The notes below the pieces were generated by a model that saw only the letters and a list, made by a program, of their open reading frames with translations, ran no database searches and was not told the DNA's origin. The translations under genes and the position numbers were made by a program. Of a stretch of 64,000 nucleotides of DNA, positions 49,119-61,200 are shown piece by piece. The first letter of the stretch is position 1; every line of letters starts with the position of its first letter. The DNA is from Leptodesmis sichuanensis A121 (GTDB lineage: Bacteria; Cyanobacteriota; Cyanobacteriia; Leptolyngbyales; Leptolyngbyaceae): NCBI RefSeq assembly GCF_021379005.1, contig NZ_CP075171.1:3534001-3598000 (forward strand), in the 5' to 3' direction.

Positions 49119-49205
49119 GCACAACAATTCAAATGCAGCGGACGGTTGAAAGCCGTTGCTGCTGAGTTCAGAGTTATCTGCTGCCGCTGATTTGAGCCGT
49201 TAGCT
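49119..49205 (+). other. attC of cassette H
   Basis: R'' GCACAAC, stem AATTCAAATGCAGCGGACGG / TGCCGCTGATTTGAGCC, R' GTTAGCT; R'' is the complement of the cassette start GTTGTGC at 48526. The last clear attC. Confidence 0.86.
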
Positions 49206-49460
49206 AGCTCCGCAGCCAGACCTTACACTCGTGCTTCAGCGGGATTGGTCAGCCCGAAACCGCCCAGAAGCTTGTCAGTTGAGGCCGTCATTTGAGTCCT
49301 GTTGGTGGTTGCGAAAGCGCCCAGCAGGGTGTCGGTAAGGGCCATAGCGAGGGGCGATCGCTGAAGCCAAAAGCACCCAGGAAGCGATCGGTGAGGCGTA
49401 GTTGGGATGCGGTCGGTAGAAGCGTTGAGCCCAACGCTGACGCTAATCTAAGCGTCATTA
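49199..49460 (+). repeat. Degenerate thirteenth repeat cassette without attC
   Basis: About 150 bp match the 308-bp unit, then it diverges (an extra AGCCAAAAGCACCCAGGAAG period) and ends in GAGCCCAACGCTG, which looks like a decayed GAGCTAACAACGCTG R''. Two small hairpins follow (GCGTTG/CAACGC; GACGCT/AGCGTC). No functional attC follows; probable end of the array. Confidence 0.7.
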
Positions 49461-49774
49461 GCAACTGGAAGGAGAGAATTAAGAGTATCTGAGGGCAAGG
49501 CAATGAAGATTTTGCTAAATTTTCGCCTTCTTTGCATTTCCTTCCTGTTTGGTGGGCACTCTGACTGAAATGATAATGATAAGGTATACGGGAGATGAAT
49601 GGTGGATTTCTCTCGACCAAGGCAAGCAGAGACAATTTGGCAGCGGCTTCAGATTGAAACATGCTGGGAGCACCATAGTCGCCCTTCAGGTCAACGATTC
49701 TTGGGTAGCATTCGGATACCTAGACAAGACTCAGAACAACTGCTCGATATTACTGCTCGGAACTTAGGTTGTGT

Positions 49775-51021
49775 GGTTCTCCCGTTAGTACTGTGATAAC
49801 TTTATTTAATCAGAGAAGCAGGCTAATAGTCTTTCTCGAAAATTGTTGAAATTGACAAAGCCATAAGCTTGCCGTTTAATCAATTTAATTCGGTTGTTGA
49901 TTCCCTCCATTGCGCCACTCGTTGTGCGATTCCGAAAGTAGTTGCTAATCCCATCTAAATGGTTACGAATTGTTGTGCTTGCTTCACTATAGACGACTCG
50001 CGCTTGATCGAGCCACCCTTGGATCTGACGCTTGCCTTCCTCAACGGTTAATGGTTGTTCATAAATCGCGCGAAACTCTTCTTTCCACTCATAGGCTTTT
50101 CCTAATCGCTTTGACCGTTTCAGAATCTCTTCTAACTTTGTCTTTTCTTCTGCTGTTAAATCCTTGCCATTCTTGAGCAAAATGAATTTGCTACCTCGGT
50201 CTGATACACCCGATTGTCTACGAATTTTATTTAACTCCTCATTGACTAATTTCATGACATGAAAGCGGTCAATCACTACCACGGCATTGGGAAACACTTT
50301 CTTGACTACCTTTGGGAATCCTCCCCACATATCCACGCTCACCTCTTCAACTTTTGCACGCACCTCTATGGGCTGCTGCTTCAGGGTTTCAATAATGTCT
50401 TCCTGTTGGTGACTGTCAATCACTTCAATCAATTTCCCGGCCTCAACGTCGCCGATAACGGTGGCGAAGTTTTGATGCCCTTTCCGCTTGCTGATTTCAT
50501 CAATCCCAATGCGTTTGACTCCTGCCCATCCCGTGTTTTTTTCTGTGCATACTGATGCTTGAAAATCCCTTCAATGCGCTCAAAGCTTAATCCTTCTACG
50601 CGACCCACTTGCTCCATACTTGACAGTTGTACTTGCTGGTAAATATGCTCCTCATAGCGTCGAGTGTACTGCCGTCCTGCGTCCATAAATGTCAATGACT
50701 CAGTAAAATAACGTTGGCAATCACGACAATAAAACTGACGACGAGGAATTTTCAAATAAGTGACTTGGCCAAAAATCGATAGGTCTCGAATCAAAATCGG
50801 ACGGTTTTGATGCAACTCTGAACTTAATTTCTTACAGTGTGGACAGCTAGATTCTTGATTGAGCAAGCGCAACTTTAAGTACACTTCATTGTCTTTTTGA
50901 ATGCAACTTTCAACCGTAACGTGAGGGAAGTTAAGCAATCTATCAAGATGTATGTCCATTGGCGCAATCCCTGACTGAAAGTATCATATTATACGATTTT
51001 CACCCCGGATCCGGAAGAGCC
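49775..51021 (-). mobile_element. ISL3-family element, copy 3
   Basis: 1247 bp, inverted relative to the others; 8-bp duplication GGTTGTGT at 49767-49774 and 51022-51029. KKLSSEL variant, apparently identical to copy 4. Confidence 0.95.
49806..50959 (-). CDS. ISL3 transposase (copy 3), -1 frameshift
   Basis: Same two-frame layout as the other copies; differs from copies 1 and 2 by a few substitutions (Ser to Leu after CKK; Ile to Thr in DIIETLKQQ). Confidence 0.85.
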
Positions 51022-52502
51022 GGTTGTGTTAGACCACTGACATTTGACCGCCTGTGTGAAAGATTTGATGCCCACGATCCTCAGAGATATTGGATTCAGA
51101 TCATTACTTTGGCATTGTCTGAATATGCATACTACGGCGAATGCGATGCAGGGTTTTGGAAAGGAGTATGCGATCGCCTAAAGTTGCAAAATACTCAGGG
51201 CACTCGAAATGCGCTACGAGAGGTAGTCCGACAAGGAAGCGATTTGCTTGGTCTAAGAGTTATTAGAGACAAACGAAATGAAGGAGTTCGCTGCGTCTCA
51301 ACCTTGTGTTTACAAAGTGGAATTCCGCAGCAGAATCTCAGTCATTTTGCACAATTATTAGAAGAGCTTGCTCGGCAATATGACTGGTGGGATATTGCCC
51401 ATGCTGAACCAGAAGATCTATCCCAATTGGTGTATGAATTTTGTCGGCAGAAGCATCCTCAGTGGGGAAAGCTGCTCAAGTTTCTTGAAAGCAGTTGTAC
51501 GGATAGTGATGAGGAAGCAGAACCAGTCTCAGGAGAACTTCTTCAGGGGCTTGCGGTTGTTGCCCAAGCTTTAGAAAGACAGGGATTAGCACCAGTAGTT
51601 TTGCAAGATGCCCATCAACGAGAGCAGCTTTTACAAAATTTTTGTTTACCCAATACATTTTTTCTTCGCAGTTGGGATAACTTAATCCAAGTTCTGACCC
51701 CTCAGGAAGAAAGCTCAAATTATCGATGTAAACTTGTCAGTTTGCGGAAGAAGCCCCTCCTACTGATGCTGGATGTTGCTGATTCAATGGATATTCAGCT
51801 TGTTTTATCTGCTCAAATGCTTTGGCAACCCGACTGGCGAAACTGGCGGGGAACCTATGCTCAGATTCAGGAGCGCGGTTGGGAAACAACGTTACCCATA
51901 GATGGAGCCTTGGAGATACCGGAACTGACATTGCCAATCTGCGATATAGCGCAGGGTTGGGTCTGGCACTTACGATCGCACACTGGTAAATCTCTCGTTG
52001 AATGGCATTGTCGAGGCGTTACTCAGGACTTTCCAGTTCTGATCTTTGATGCTTGGACAGGCGATCGCCTCGCTCTTCCTCATGGGTTGAAAGGCAAAAC
52101 TGAGATTATTTGTTTCTATGACAGAATAATTCAGTTAAGGATGTCAGATGGGATTGAGCTGATTGATAGCTTTGTACCTTGTAGTATTGCGGGTTGGCGA
52201 GGACAGCAATTGCAACTGATCAGTGAAAAGGCTCAACTCACAATTTGCTCTGCACAATTTACACAGATAATTGACTGGGATAACTCTCAAACGAACTATC
52301 CTCAACTGAGAGGAATCAAACTAAAGCGTAAAGAATCAACTTATTTGGAGGTACCCTCAATCTGGTATCCGCCCATCACACTCGCCAAGACACTCAACAT
52401 TCAAGTCGAGGATATTAAAAATCGTGAAGTATTGACTGAATCGAATGAACAGGTGAGATTGTCTCCATCAAGTTGGCAACAGATTACCTTGTCGAGATGG
52501 AT

Positions 52503-53749
52503 GGCTCTTCCGGATCCGGGGTGAAAATCGTATAATATGATACTTTCAGTCAGGGATTGCGCCAATGGACATACATCTTGATAGATTGCTTAACTTCCCT
52601 CACGTTACGGTTGAAAGTTGCATTCAAAAAGACAATGAAGTGTACTTAAAGTTGCGCTTGCTCAATCAAGAATCTAGCTGTCCACACTGTAAGAAATTAA
52701 GTTCAGAGTTGCATCAAAACCGTCCGATTTTGATTCGAGACCTATCGATTTTTGGCCAAGTCACTTATTTGAAAATTCCTCGTCGTCAGTTTTATTGTCG
52801 TGATTGCCAACGTTATTTTACTGAGTCATTGACATTTATGGACGCAGGACGGCAGTACACTCGACGCTATGAGGAGCATATTTACCAGCAAGTACAACTG
52901 TCAAGTATGGAGCAAGTGGGTCGCGTAGAAGGATTAAGCTTTGAGCGCATTGAAGGGATTTTCAAGCATCAGTATGCACAGAAAAAAACACGGGATGGGC
53001 AGGAGTCAAACGCATTGGGATTGATGAAATCAGCAAGCGGAAAGGGCATCAAAACTTCGCCACCGTTATCGGCGACGTTGAGGCCGGGAAATTGATTGAA
53101 GTGATTGACAGTCACCAACAGGAAGACATTATTGAAACCCTGAAGCAGCAGCCCATAGAGGTGCGTGCAAAAGTTGAAGAGGTGAGCGTGGATATGTGGG
53201 GAGGATTCCCAAAGGTAGTCAAGAAAGTGTTTCCCAATGCCGTGGTAGTGATTGACCGCTTTCATGTCATGAAATTAGTCAATGAGGAGTTAAATAAAAT
53301 TCGTAGACAATCGGGTGTATCAGACCGAGGTAGCAAATTCATTTTGCTCAAGAATGGCAAGGATTTAACAGCAGAAGAAAAGACAAAGTTAGAAGAGATT
53401 CTGAAACGGTCAAAGCGATTAGGAAAAGCCTATGAGTGGAAAGAAGAGTTTCGCGCGATTTATGAACAACCATTAACCGTTGAGGAAGGCAAGCGTCAGA
53501 TCCAAGGGTGGCTCGATCAAGCGCGAGTCGTCTATAGTGAAGCAAGCACAACAATTCGTAACCATTTAGATGGGATTAGCAACTACTTTCGGAATCGCAC
53601 AACGAGTGGCGCAATGGAGGGAATCAACAACCGAATTAAATTGATTAAACGGCAAGCTTATGGCTTTGTCAATTTCAACAATTTTCGAGAAAGACTATTA
53701 GCCTGCTTCTCTGATTAAATAAAGTTATCACAGTACTAACGGGAGAACC
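52503..53749 (+). mobile_element. ISL3-family element, copy 4
   Basis: 1247 bp; 8-bp duplication AGATGGAT at 52495-52502 and 53750-53757. Confidence 0.95.
52565..53718 (+). CDS. ISL3 transposase (copy 4), -1 frameshift
   Basis: Same as copy 3. A transcript entering from the host gene would also read it in the sense direction. Confidence 0.85.
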
Positions 53750-54214
53750 AGATGGATTAATCAGGGTGGAACCTATATAGTGAAGCTATGGTCTGGAAGT
53801 GAACGCTGGTCTGAAAAGTTTGAGTTAAAGTCTAGTTTTTCAATTGACCAACCAAGACCAATTTCTTCAATCCAAGTTTGCGATCGCAGTCATCACTCTA
53901 TTGAAATTCCACGACAAATCTCTTCAAGTGGCGAATTCTGGTTGGAAGAGTTAGCTTTACAAAACTTATGGCCTTTAGAAGAAGTCGGATTTTTCCTTTC
54001 CAATAAACGGGAAGTTTACAAGTTTATCAGGCAAGCTAATGTATCTGGAATTTTATCTCTTAATTTAGCGGCACTGCGCGATGTTTTATCTGAGTCAGAT
54101 TGGTACGGGTTGAGCTATCAACGAGCGGGGGAAGAACGCTGGGGCTTGCTTGAAATATCTACTGGGGAATCAGTAAGCTACACATGGACGCAGCAAGCTC
54201 TTCATCTATCAGGA

Positions 54215-55396
54215 GAGTGCATCCCACATTTGCGATGAGTATAAGTGCTTAGGGCTATGTTTGGGAGACAACGCTAAACTTTGAGCATTCCACCTTTAGC
54301 CGATAACTCCAATGGACGCTGAGAAAAAAGCCCAAATTCAAGCCCATGCTCGTGCCCTTGCCGCTCTGCTGTACGAGGAAACCGACCCGGAGCAAGTAAA
54401 AACATTAGCAGGGATTGAGGTAGCAGTAAGAGGGCATCTGCTGGAACACGTCGGTCCAGAACTCGGGGATTTTTTATTGCAACAAGCAGCGGCACCACAA
54501 GTGGACGAAAGCGCAGCCTCGACAGTATCGTCGGACGACTGCACTTGAGCGAGAAACAGGCACAAATTCTGGAGGTGAAAGCCTACACACGCTGGAGTCC
54601 TTACCTGGAGCAGTGTTGTTTGTTGCTCAGTGCCAACGAGTCGTATGAGCGAGCGGCAGAAGACATCGAAGTGTTGACTGGGGTGAAGGTTACTCACAGC
54701 ACTCAACAACGATTAGTCCATCGTCAAACCTTCGAGTTACCGCAAGTGGCAGGAGTGGTTGAGGAGATGAGTGTAGACGGCGGCAAAGTACGATTGCGAA
54801 CCCCTCAAGGACAACCGAGTGAATGGCGAGATTACAAGGGGGTGAATCTGCACGAGTGCTGTGTGGCTGCTTTTTTCCAGGATAACGAGCAATTGGTTAA
54901 CTGGGTCAACCCTCAACCCTTGTCTGACCCGCTCACTTGCTTAGGAGATGGGCACGATGGGATCTGGAATATTTATGCCCAGATCGGCACCACGACCCAA
55001 AGACGGGAGATTTTGGATTGGTATCACCTCATCGAGAATTTGGGCAAGGTGGGTGGTTCCCAGCAACGTTTAGCGGTGGTGGAAGCCTGCTTGTGGCAGG
55101 GCGATGTCGAGGGAGCGATCATCCAGTTTGAGGATTGGCAACACGAGCGGGTTGCGACTTTCATTGCCTATCTCAACAAGCATCGACAGCGGATTGTCAA
55201 CTATGGCTATTATCAAGCCGAAGGCATTTCCATTGGTTCTGGTGCAATTGAATCAACGGTCAAACAAGTCGGGCGGCGCGTCAAGATATCGGGGGCGCAG
55301 TGGGAAAAGGGTAACGTACCACAGGTGCTGAAGCAACGCTGTGCTTACCTTAATGGGCAATTCTCAAAATGAGTCTTACAAAACTGGGATGCACTC
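54215..55396 (+). mobile_element. Small ISKra4-like element, copy a (1182 bp)
   Basis: Inverted ends GAGTGCATCCCA; 8-bp duplication TATCAGGA at 54207-54214 and 55397-55404. Confidence 0.94.
54312..55372 (+). CDS. ISKra4-like transposase by programmed -1 frameshift (copy a)
   Basis: Frame one (54312-54548, 78 residues) and the -1 frame (ending 55372) form one protein. In frame one the codons GAT TTT TTA contain T-TTT-TTA, a canonical slippery heptamer (54469-54475). After a -1 slip the frame stays open (IATSSGTTSGRKRSLDSIVG, RLHLSEKQAQILEV) into the catalytic part: MSVDGGKVRLRTP, CLGDGHDGIWNI, DWYHLIENLGKVGG, SIGSGAIESTVKQVGRRVK. The fusion is about 350 residues. The alternative is reinitiation at TTG 54545 overlapping the stop. 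Confidence 0.85.
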
Positions 55397-56418
55397 TATC
55401 AGGATTACGTCTAGGGCAATCTTACACATTATCCCTCTGGAATCTTTTGCGTCCAGAACAACCACTACTTAAGTTCAATCTTGGGGACGACCAAGAGTAC
55501 TACACAGTTCCTCTACAAGATTTACTATCTAATAATCTCGGGATTTTTCATGTTGAACTTAAAACCTCCATAACTTTGCCACAGAGCTTAGGTTGGTGGT
55601 CAAATATCCAGGAAAACAAAAATTTGATATTGCCTGATGAGCTTGATAATGACTACTGCTTCAATATCTTAGGCAATGAAGCTCTTGAAGCATTTTGTGA
55701 CTTTTTTAAAGAAATTAACTTAAACATCGATTGTGAGCATATTAGAGAAAGGATTTCTAGCTTGCAGAGTTGTGAGGGATATTTGCCAGACTGGCTTGAT
55801 CAGAGCCTGTTGCTTAAAAAAATGCAAAACATTCTCCCTTCCAGTATTCCTTCCATCACTGCCTCACCTGACTCCAGCCCTCCCAAGCCTCACAATTTGA
55901 CTTATTCGTTAGATATTAGGAATAATACCCCTGCAATACGGAAAGCATTTTGCAAGAGATTTTCTGATCAACTGAAGAAGGCTGGTTTAGGACAGTCCAT
56001 TCAATTGATCAAAGATCCAGTTCTGAGGGATCTGCTTCGAGTCCAAATAGAAAATCAGCAGTATTTGCCCAGGCTGAAGGCGATATTGACCGAGCTTGAA
56101 TCGGCTCTTCATACCAGTATCGGACTAACAGAGTGGAGGTAGTCAACGATGGATAAAGAACGAATCATTAAAATTCTTAGCAATCATCGCCAACCTCATT
56201 ACCCAGAGCATCCGAAAGCTTTGACGGTCAGGTCAATTGTAAGTTTAATCGAACATAGTTTCTCTCCCAACCATATTGTTGACTCTGACCAAGTTCAAGA
56301 ATGTTTACAAGAGTTGCAAGCTCAAGGTGAGGTTTTGGCAGGTAGAGGAAATCAATTTTGTATGGCTCCTCCGGCAATTTTGGTAGAAGATGAGACGAAT
56401 TTTGTAGGAGTTTTATTT

Positions 56419-57600
56419 GAGTGCATCCCAGTTTTGTAAGACTCATTTTGAGAATTGCCCATTAAGGTAAGCACAGCGTTGCTTCAGCACCTGTGGTACG
56501 TTACCCTTTTCCCACTGCGCCCCCGATATCTTGACGCGCCGCCCGACTTGTTTGACCGTTGATTCAATTGCACCAGAACCAATGGAAATGCCTTCGGCTT
56601 GATAATAGCCATAGTTGACAATCCGCTGTCGATGCTTGTTGAGATAGGCAATGAAAGTCGCAACCCGCTCGTGTTGCCAATCCTCAAACTGGATGATCGC
56701 TCCCTCGACATCGCCCTGCCACAAGCAGGCTTCCACCACCGCTAAACGTTGCTGGGAACCACCCACCTTGCCCAAATTCTCGATGAGGTGATACCAATCC
56801 AAAATCTCCCGTCTTTGGGTCGTGGTGCCGATCTGGGCATAAATATTCCAGATCCCATCGTGCCCATCTCCTAAGCAAGTGAGCGGGTCAGACAAGGGTT
56901 GAGGGTTGACCCAGTTAACCAATTGCTCGTTATCCTGGAAAAAAGCAGCCACACAGCACTCGTGCAGATTCACCCCCTTGTAATCTCGCCATTCACTCGG
57001 TTGTCCTTGAGGGGTTCGCAATCGTACTTTGCCGCCGTCTACACTCATCTCCTCAACCACTCCTGCCACTTGCGGTAACTCGAAGGTTTGACGATGGACT
57101 AATCGTTGTTGAGTGCTGTGAGTAACCTTCACCCCAGTCAACACTTCGATGTCTTCTGCCGCTCGCTCATACGACTCGTTGGCACTGAGCAACAAACAAC
57201 ACTGCTCCAGGTAAGGACTCCAGCGTGTGTAGGCTTTCACCTCCAGAATTTGTGCCTGTTTCTCGCTCAAGTGCAGTCGTCCGACGATACTGTCGAGGCT
57301 GCGCTTTCGTCCACTTGTGGTGCCGCTGCTTGTTGCAATAAAAAATCCCCGAGTTCTGGACCGACGTGTTCCAGCAGATGCCCTCTTACTGCTACCTCAA
57401 TCCCTGCTAATGTTTTTACTTGCTCCGGGTCGGTTTCCTCGTACAGCAGAGCGGCAAGGGCACGAGCATGGGCTTGAATTTGGGCTTTTTTCTCAGCGTC
57501 CATTGGAGTTATCGGCTAAAGGTGGAATGCTCAAAGTTTAGCGTTGTCTCCCAAACATAGCCCTAAGCACTTATACTCATCGCAAATGTGGGATGCACTC
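56419..57600 (-). mobile_element. Small ISKra4-like element, copy b (1182 bp)
   Basis: Inverted relative to copy a; 8-bp duplication TTTTATTT at 56411-56418 and 57601-57608. Confidence 0.94.
56443..57503 (-). CDS. ISKra4-like transposase by -1 frameshift (copy b)
   Basis: Reads as identical to copy a, including the T-TTT-TTA heptamer on the minus strand. Confidence 0.85.
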
Positions 57601-58289
57601 TTTTATTTAAGGGCGATCGCGCTTACCTAAAATTAGCTCATCAAGCCCTAGAGACTGGTCAACCGATTGTCAAAACTCAGCTTAATCCTAGAATTCATGG
57701 CTTTCACCGTATCCAAGAACGCCTGAGAAATCATGGGATTCGACTGCTGACATTCACGGATAGTGTAAAGCATCTTCCTTTACCCGAAAAGCCCGAACTC
57801 CATTTACTCTCTGGTGCAGAGTGGCATGAAGATCCATTTCAGTGCTGGTCAACATCAGGCTTGATTCAAGTCTATCGCCCCGCATCTCAGTGGCAGACCC
57901 AACGAGATCGCTGGCAATTCATTACCCAGATGAATCTCACAAGTGATTCTCTCCTCAAACTATCTACAGGGGAATATCTTTGGTTTGCCGCAGATCAGTT
58001 TTATGAGTTATCGCCTGATGCCGCAAGTTTAGCCATGTTCTGGATAGACCAACAGGCAGGCTTACCGTTGCGAGTCACCTGGGATGAGAGACCTGGTCGC
58101 TTAAACTTACAAGGAACTGTTCTGCCGAGTTCCTATGCCCAATGGCTTTGGCGACTTTCTAAGCCTGATCCAGATCAACCACGAACGCGGCTATTTGAGC
58201 CATCTCAACGCGCAATCGTCCGTCAAGCCTTAACTCAATTGGGTTGTTCCCTTGTTTAGTTATTCTCTGCTCCTCCCTCTAGTACCGTC

Positions 58290-61200
58290 ATGTCCTACTA
58301 TCTTGATCCAATTGATGCTGCTAACCAGCCTCGTGAGAGTCTGGTTCGTTATTTACTGACAGCCTATCCTTTGCGAGATCCCCATCTGCGGTATGGATTC
58401 AAGCAATTGCTAGAGGAACCCGGTGCGATCGCTCAATATCCCTATCTGGAAGGAGCGCAACCCTACAAAACGGGAGTAAACATTCGTCAATTGGTAGAAC
58501 AGAAGATATTACATCCGGAAATGCTTCGCCTGTTCAATCCTGATCGCTTGTTGTATAAACACCAGGAAGATGCCATTCGAGCAGTCGTTGAGCAAAAGGA
58601 TAATATTGTTGTTGCCACGGGGACGGGGTCTGGGAAGACGGAATGCTTCCTCATTCCCATGATGGATCATTTGTTAAAGCATCCAGAGGTAGGCGTTCAG
58701 GCGTTGATTCTATATCCGATGAATGCTTTGGTGAATGATCAGGTGAAGCGGCTACGTCAATTGCTCTGTCGGCAAGGGAACGATCAGGAACTGATTCGGT
58801 TTGGATTTTATACCAGTCGCACGGAAACTGATCCAGAAAATGCCAGGGAAGCATTGAGAGCAGAGCTAACTGCCAGCGATCGCCAGGAACTGTTGCAACT
58901 GTTTACGGAGGAACAACAGCAGGGGCGTAACTTCAGCCGTCCTGAATATTTGGTCAATGCGGCAGTCGAACAAGTGATGCGGGTGCAAGCGATTTCAAGG
59001 CAAGAAATCTGGGACAATCCGCCTCAAATTCTTGTCACCAACTACTCCATGCTGGAGCATATGCTCATCCGTCCGCGAGAGCGGGAATCTATTTTTACTA
59101 CTGCTCACCACTTTAAGCTTCTGGTCGTAGACGAAGCCCACTCCTACAGTGGCTCTACTGGAACAGAAGTCTCTATGCTGATCAAGCGGTTTAAGTCCGC
59201 GGTGGGCATGGAGGAAGCAGGGCAGATGCAAGGGATTGCCACCAGTGCAACTCTGGGCGATCGCAACGATCCTAACGTTGATAATCAGGTGACTGGCTTT
59301 GCTGGAGACCTATTCAGTGAACCCTTTCATCGAGTGATTTGGGGCGATCGTGTCAGCATTGATGAACGGTTGGGTAGCCCTTATGCACTGCCGGAGGGGT
59401 TGGCAGAATCAGATATTTATGAATATTTTCACGATCTAGAATTACCATCTCTGAATGCTTCTATTGAGCAATGGCAAGAGCAACTCAGCTATCTTGTTCC
59501 GCACCCGATTCTAGAAAGTGCAGCGAGTGAAGCTCAGGGTGATGTTCATTACTTCCTATGGCTTGCTCTATACCAGCATCCAACCATCCACCGTTTGATT
59601 GAATGCTTGAGTAAACATCCCCAACCCTGGCATCAACTGGCGAGATCGCTCCAATTATGGGAGATCCCTACAGCACTAGACGGTACGATTCCACCTGAAG
59701 AAGATGAAAAACTAGAGACAGCACTTTCTCACCTGGTACAGTTAGGAACCCTGGCAAGACGAAGCCCTGATGAGTTGCCGTTATTGCCTGTTAGATTACA
59801 TTTGCTGTTTCGCAGTATTGAGGGGTTATACGCCTGTATCAACCCTCAATGCCCCGAAGCTTTTCATCATCCCGATTTCCCAGATCGTCCTCTTCGTTAT
59901 GGCAAGTTATATCTTAGTAGTAAGACAGATTGCGATTGCTGTGGTGCGCCCGTAATAGAGCTATCCAGTTGCCGCAAATGTGGGCAGGCTTATGGACTAA
60001 CCTATCTAGGGAATGGAAACGAACTACAATTGTTACCTCGCTCTCTGGAAGCAGTCGAAAACAGTCATTCGATTTATGTCTTAACAGCCGGAGCTTTAGA
60101 TAGCATCACGAATGATGAGGGTGATGATATTGAAGTTGATGATGATACAGAGCAATCAACGGCAACTAATTTAGGCAGCTTCCTAATTCACAAAGGGAGT
60201 GGAGCTAATGGTTGGCTCGGTAAAAAATCAGGAAATCCTCCCGCCCTCTTATCTGCCGAGTCTTCATCTGACTGGACACTTCACTGGCATCGTCCACCGA
60301 AAGCCGAAAATCTCCAAGGAGGGTATTTGAATCAATGTCCTGCCTGTGGGGCAAGGCGATCGCAGTCTCCTGCAATTGGACGCTTCGTGTCTTATACAGA
60401 TGCGCCCCTAGAAGTCATGCTGGATAGTCTGTTTGAACTACTCCCTGAACCTGAACAAGCATCAGTCCGATATACAAAACGTAAACTCCTCACCTTCTCA
60501 GATGGTCGTCAGGATGCGGCGTTCTTTGCATCGGATTTTCAACGTACCCATACTGAAACTCTCTATCGGCAACTTGTTTGGCAGGCATTTACCGATGTTC
60601 AAGATCAGGGCGTCACTTCCATTAGTCAGGTGGAAGAAAAACTGATCGAACAATTTCTAGACATTTCTATTCCCCATCCGGATCGAGAAGCTGATAAGCA
60701 TCACCGTAGCTATGTTGCGAATGATGAGAACGAAGAAAGTAGCTTGAATGCGATCGATTGCAGAAAACGCGCTCAAAGTCGGGCAAAAGAGCTTCTCATT
60801 CGTGAGTTTGGCTTACCCTCTGCGCGACGCTTTTCAATTGAAGCATTAGGGTTGCTTGCCTGTCATATAGAAGACTTTACTCCAGCTTTCCTGGAAAAAG
60901 TAACGGAAAAGTTTAGCTTGAACACCTCTGAAGATTACACTGAGGCTCGGATTTTTCTGACTGGCTTAACTGACATGATCCGGTTGATGGGAGCCATTGA
61001 TCTTCAGGGAACCTCTCGATACTTCCCAGAAACTGGGGGAGTAGAAGGCGGACAACCCGCTCGACTAGATGCCAAGGGTCGCTCCCAAACCTATCTGAAG
61101 TTACGGCGAGACCCCAAAGACAAGCAAGCAATTTCATTTCTGTGGCGCAAGAACAACAAAGGGGAACCCACACAACGGCAAAACCAGATTGTGACCTACT

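Larger units (their letters stand above)
26994..49205 (+). mobile_element. Chromosomal integron cassette array, 17 attC-like sites
   Basis: Seventeen sites of 85-87 bp (one split by an IS) share the attC plan: R'' (RYYYAAC-like), an imperfect stem such as TTGCAACGGA.../...CAACCGCTGAAC, and R' (GTTAGCT, GTTAGAC, GTTAGGT, GTTATCT or GTTGTGC). All point the same way. The array has 12 small repeated cassettes and five gene-bearing ones (B 27610-32726, D 33983-37889, E 37890-39396, G 41291-48525, H 48526-49198). IS removed, these measure roughly 3.9, 2.3-2.5, 1.5, 4.3 and 0.7 kb. R' of each cassette start is the reverse complement of its own R''. Confidence 0.85.
49599..56142 (+). pseudogene. Large first protein of helicase locus (DruH-like?), broken by three IS
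   Basis: ATG 49599 follows a GGAG site. The gene lies in four pieces (49599-49774, 51030-52502, 53758-54214, 55405-56142). Removing the three IS and one copy of each 8-bp duplication yields one open frame of 947 residues. An N-terminal helical region (PLTFDRLCERFDAHDPQRYW ... YGECDAGFWKGVCDRL) leads to beta-rich modules (PLLLMLDVADSMDIQLVLSA; LVEWHCRGVTQDFPVLIFD) and a helical C terminus (AIRKAFCKRFSDQLKKAGL). I recognise no catalytic motif. Its position ahead of a DUF1998 helicase suggests a DruH/YjiT-type protein of Druantia type III; that is inference from layout. Confidence 0.75.
56149..58259 (+). pseudogene. Middle protein of helicase locus, split by ISKra4-like copy b
   Basis: Starts 6 bp after the first gene. 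56149-56418 plus 57609-58259 joins without a gap to 306 residues (...TNFVGVLFKGDRAYLKL...). The N terminus (ERIIKILSNHRQPHYPEHPK ... VQECLQELQAQGEVLAGRGN) looks like a winged-helix domain; the rest is unassigned. It does not match a Druantia component known to me, so the locus may be a variant or a different helicase system. Confidence 0.8.

Noticed and set aside
49775-53749. Composite transposon made of ISL3 copies 3 and 4
   Set aside because: Each copy has its own exact 8-bp duplication and the sequence between them is part of one host gene, so they are separate insertions.
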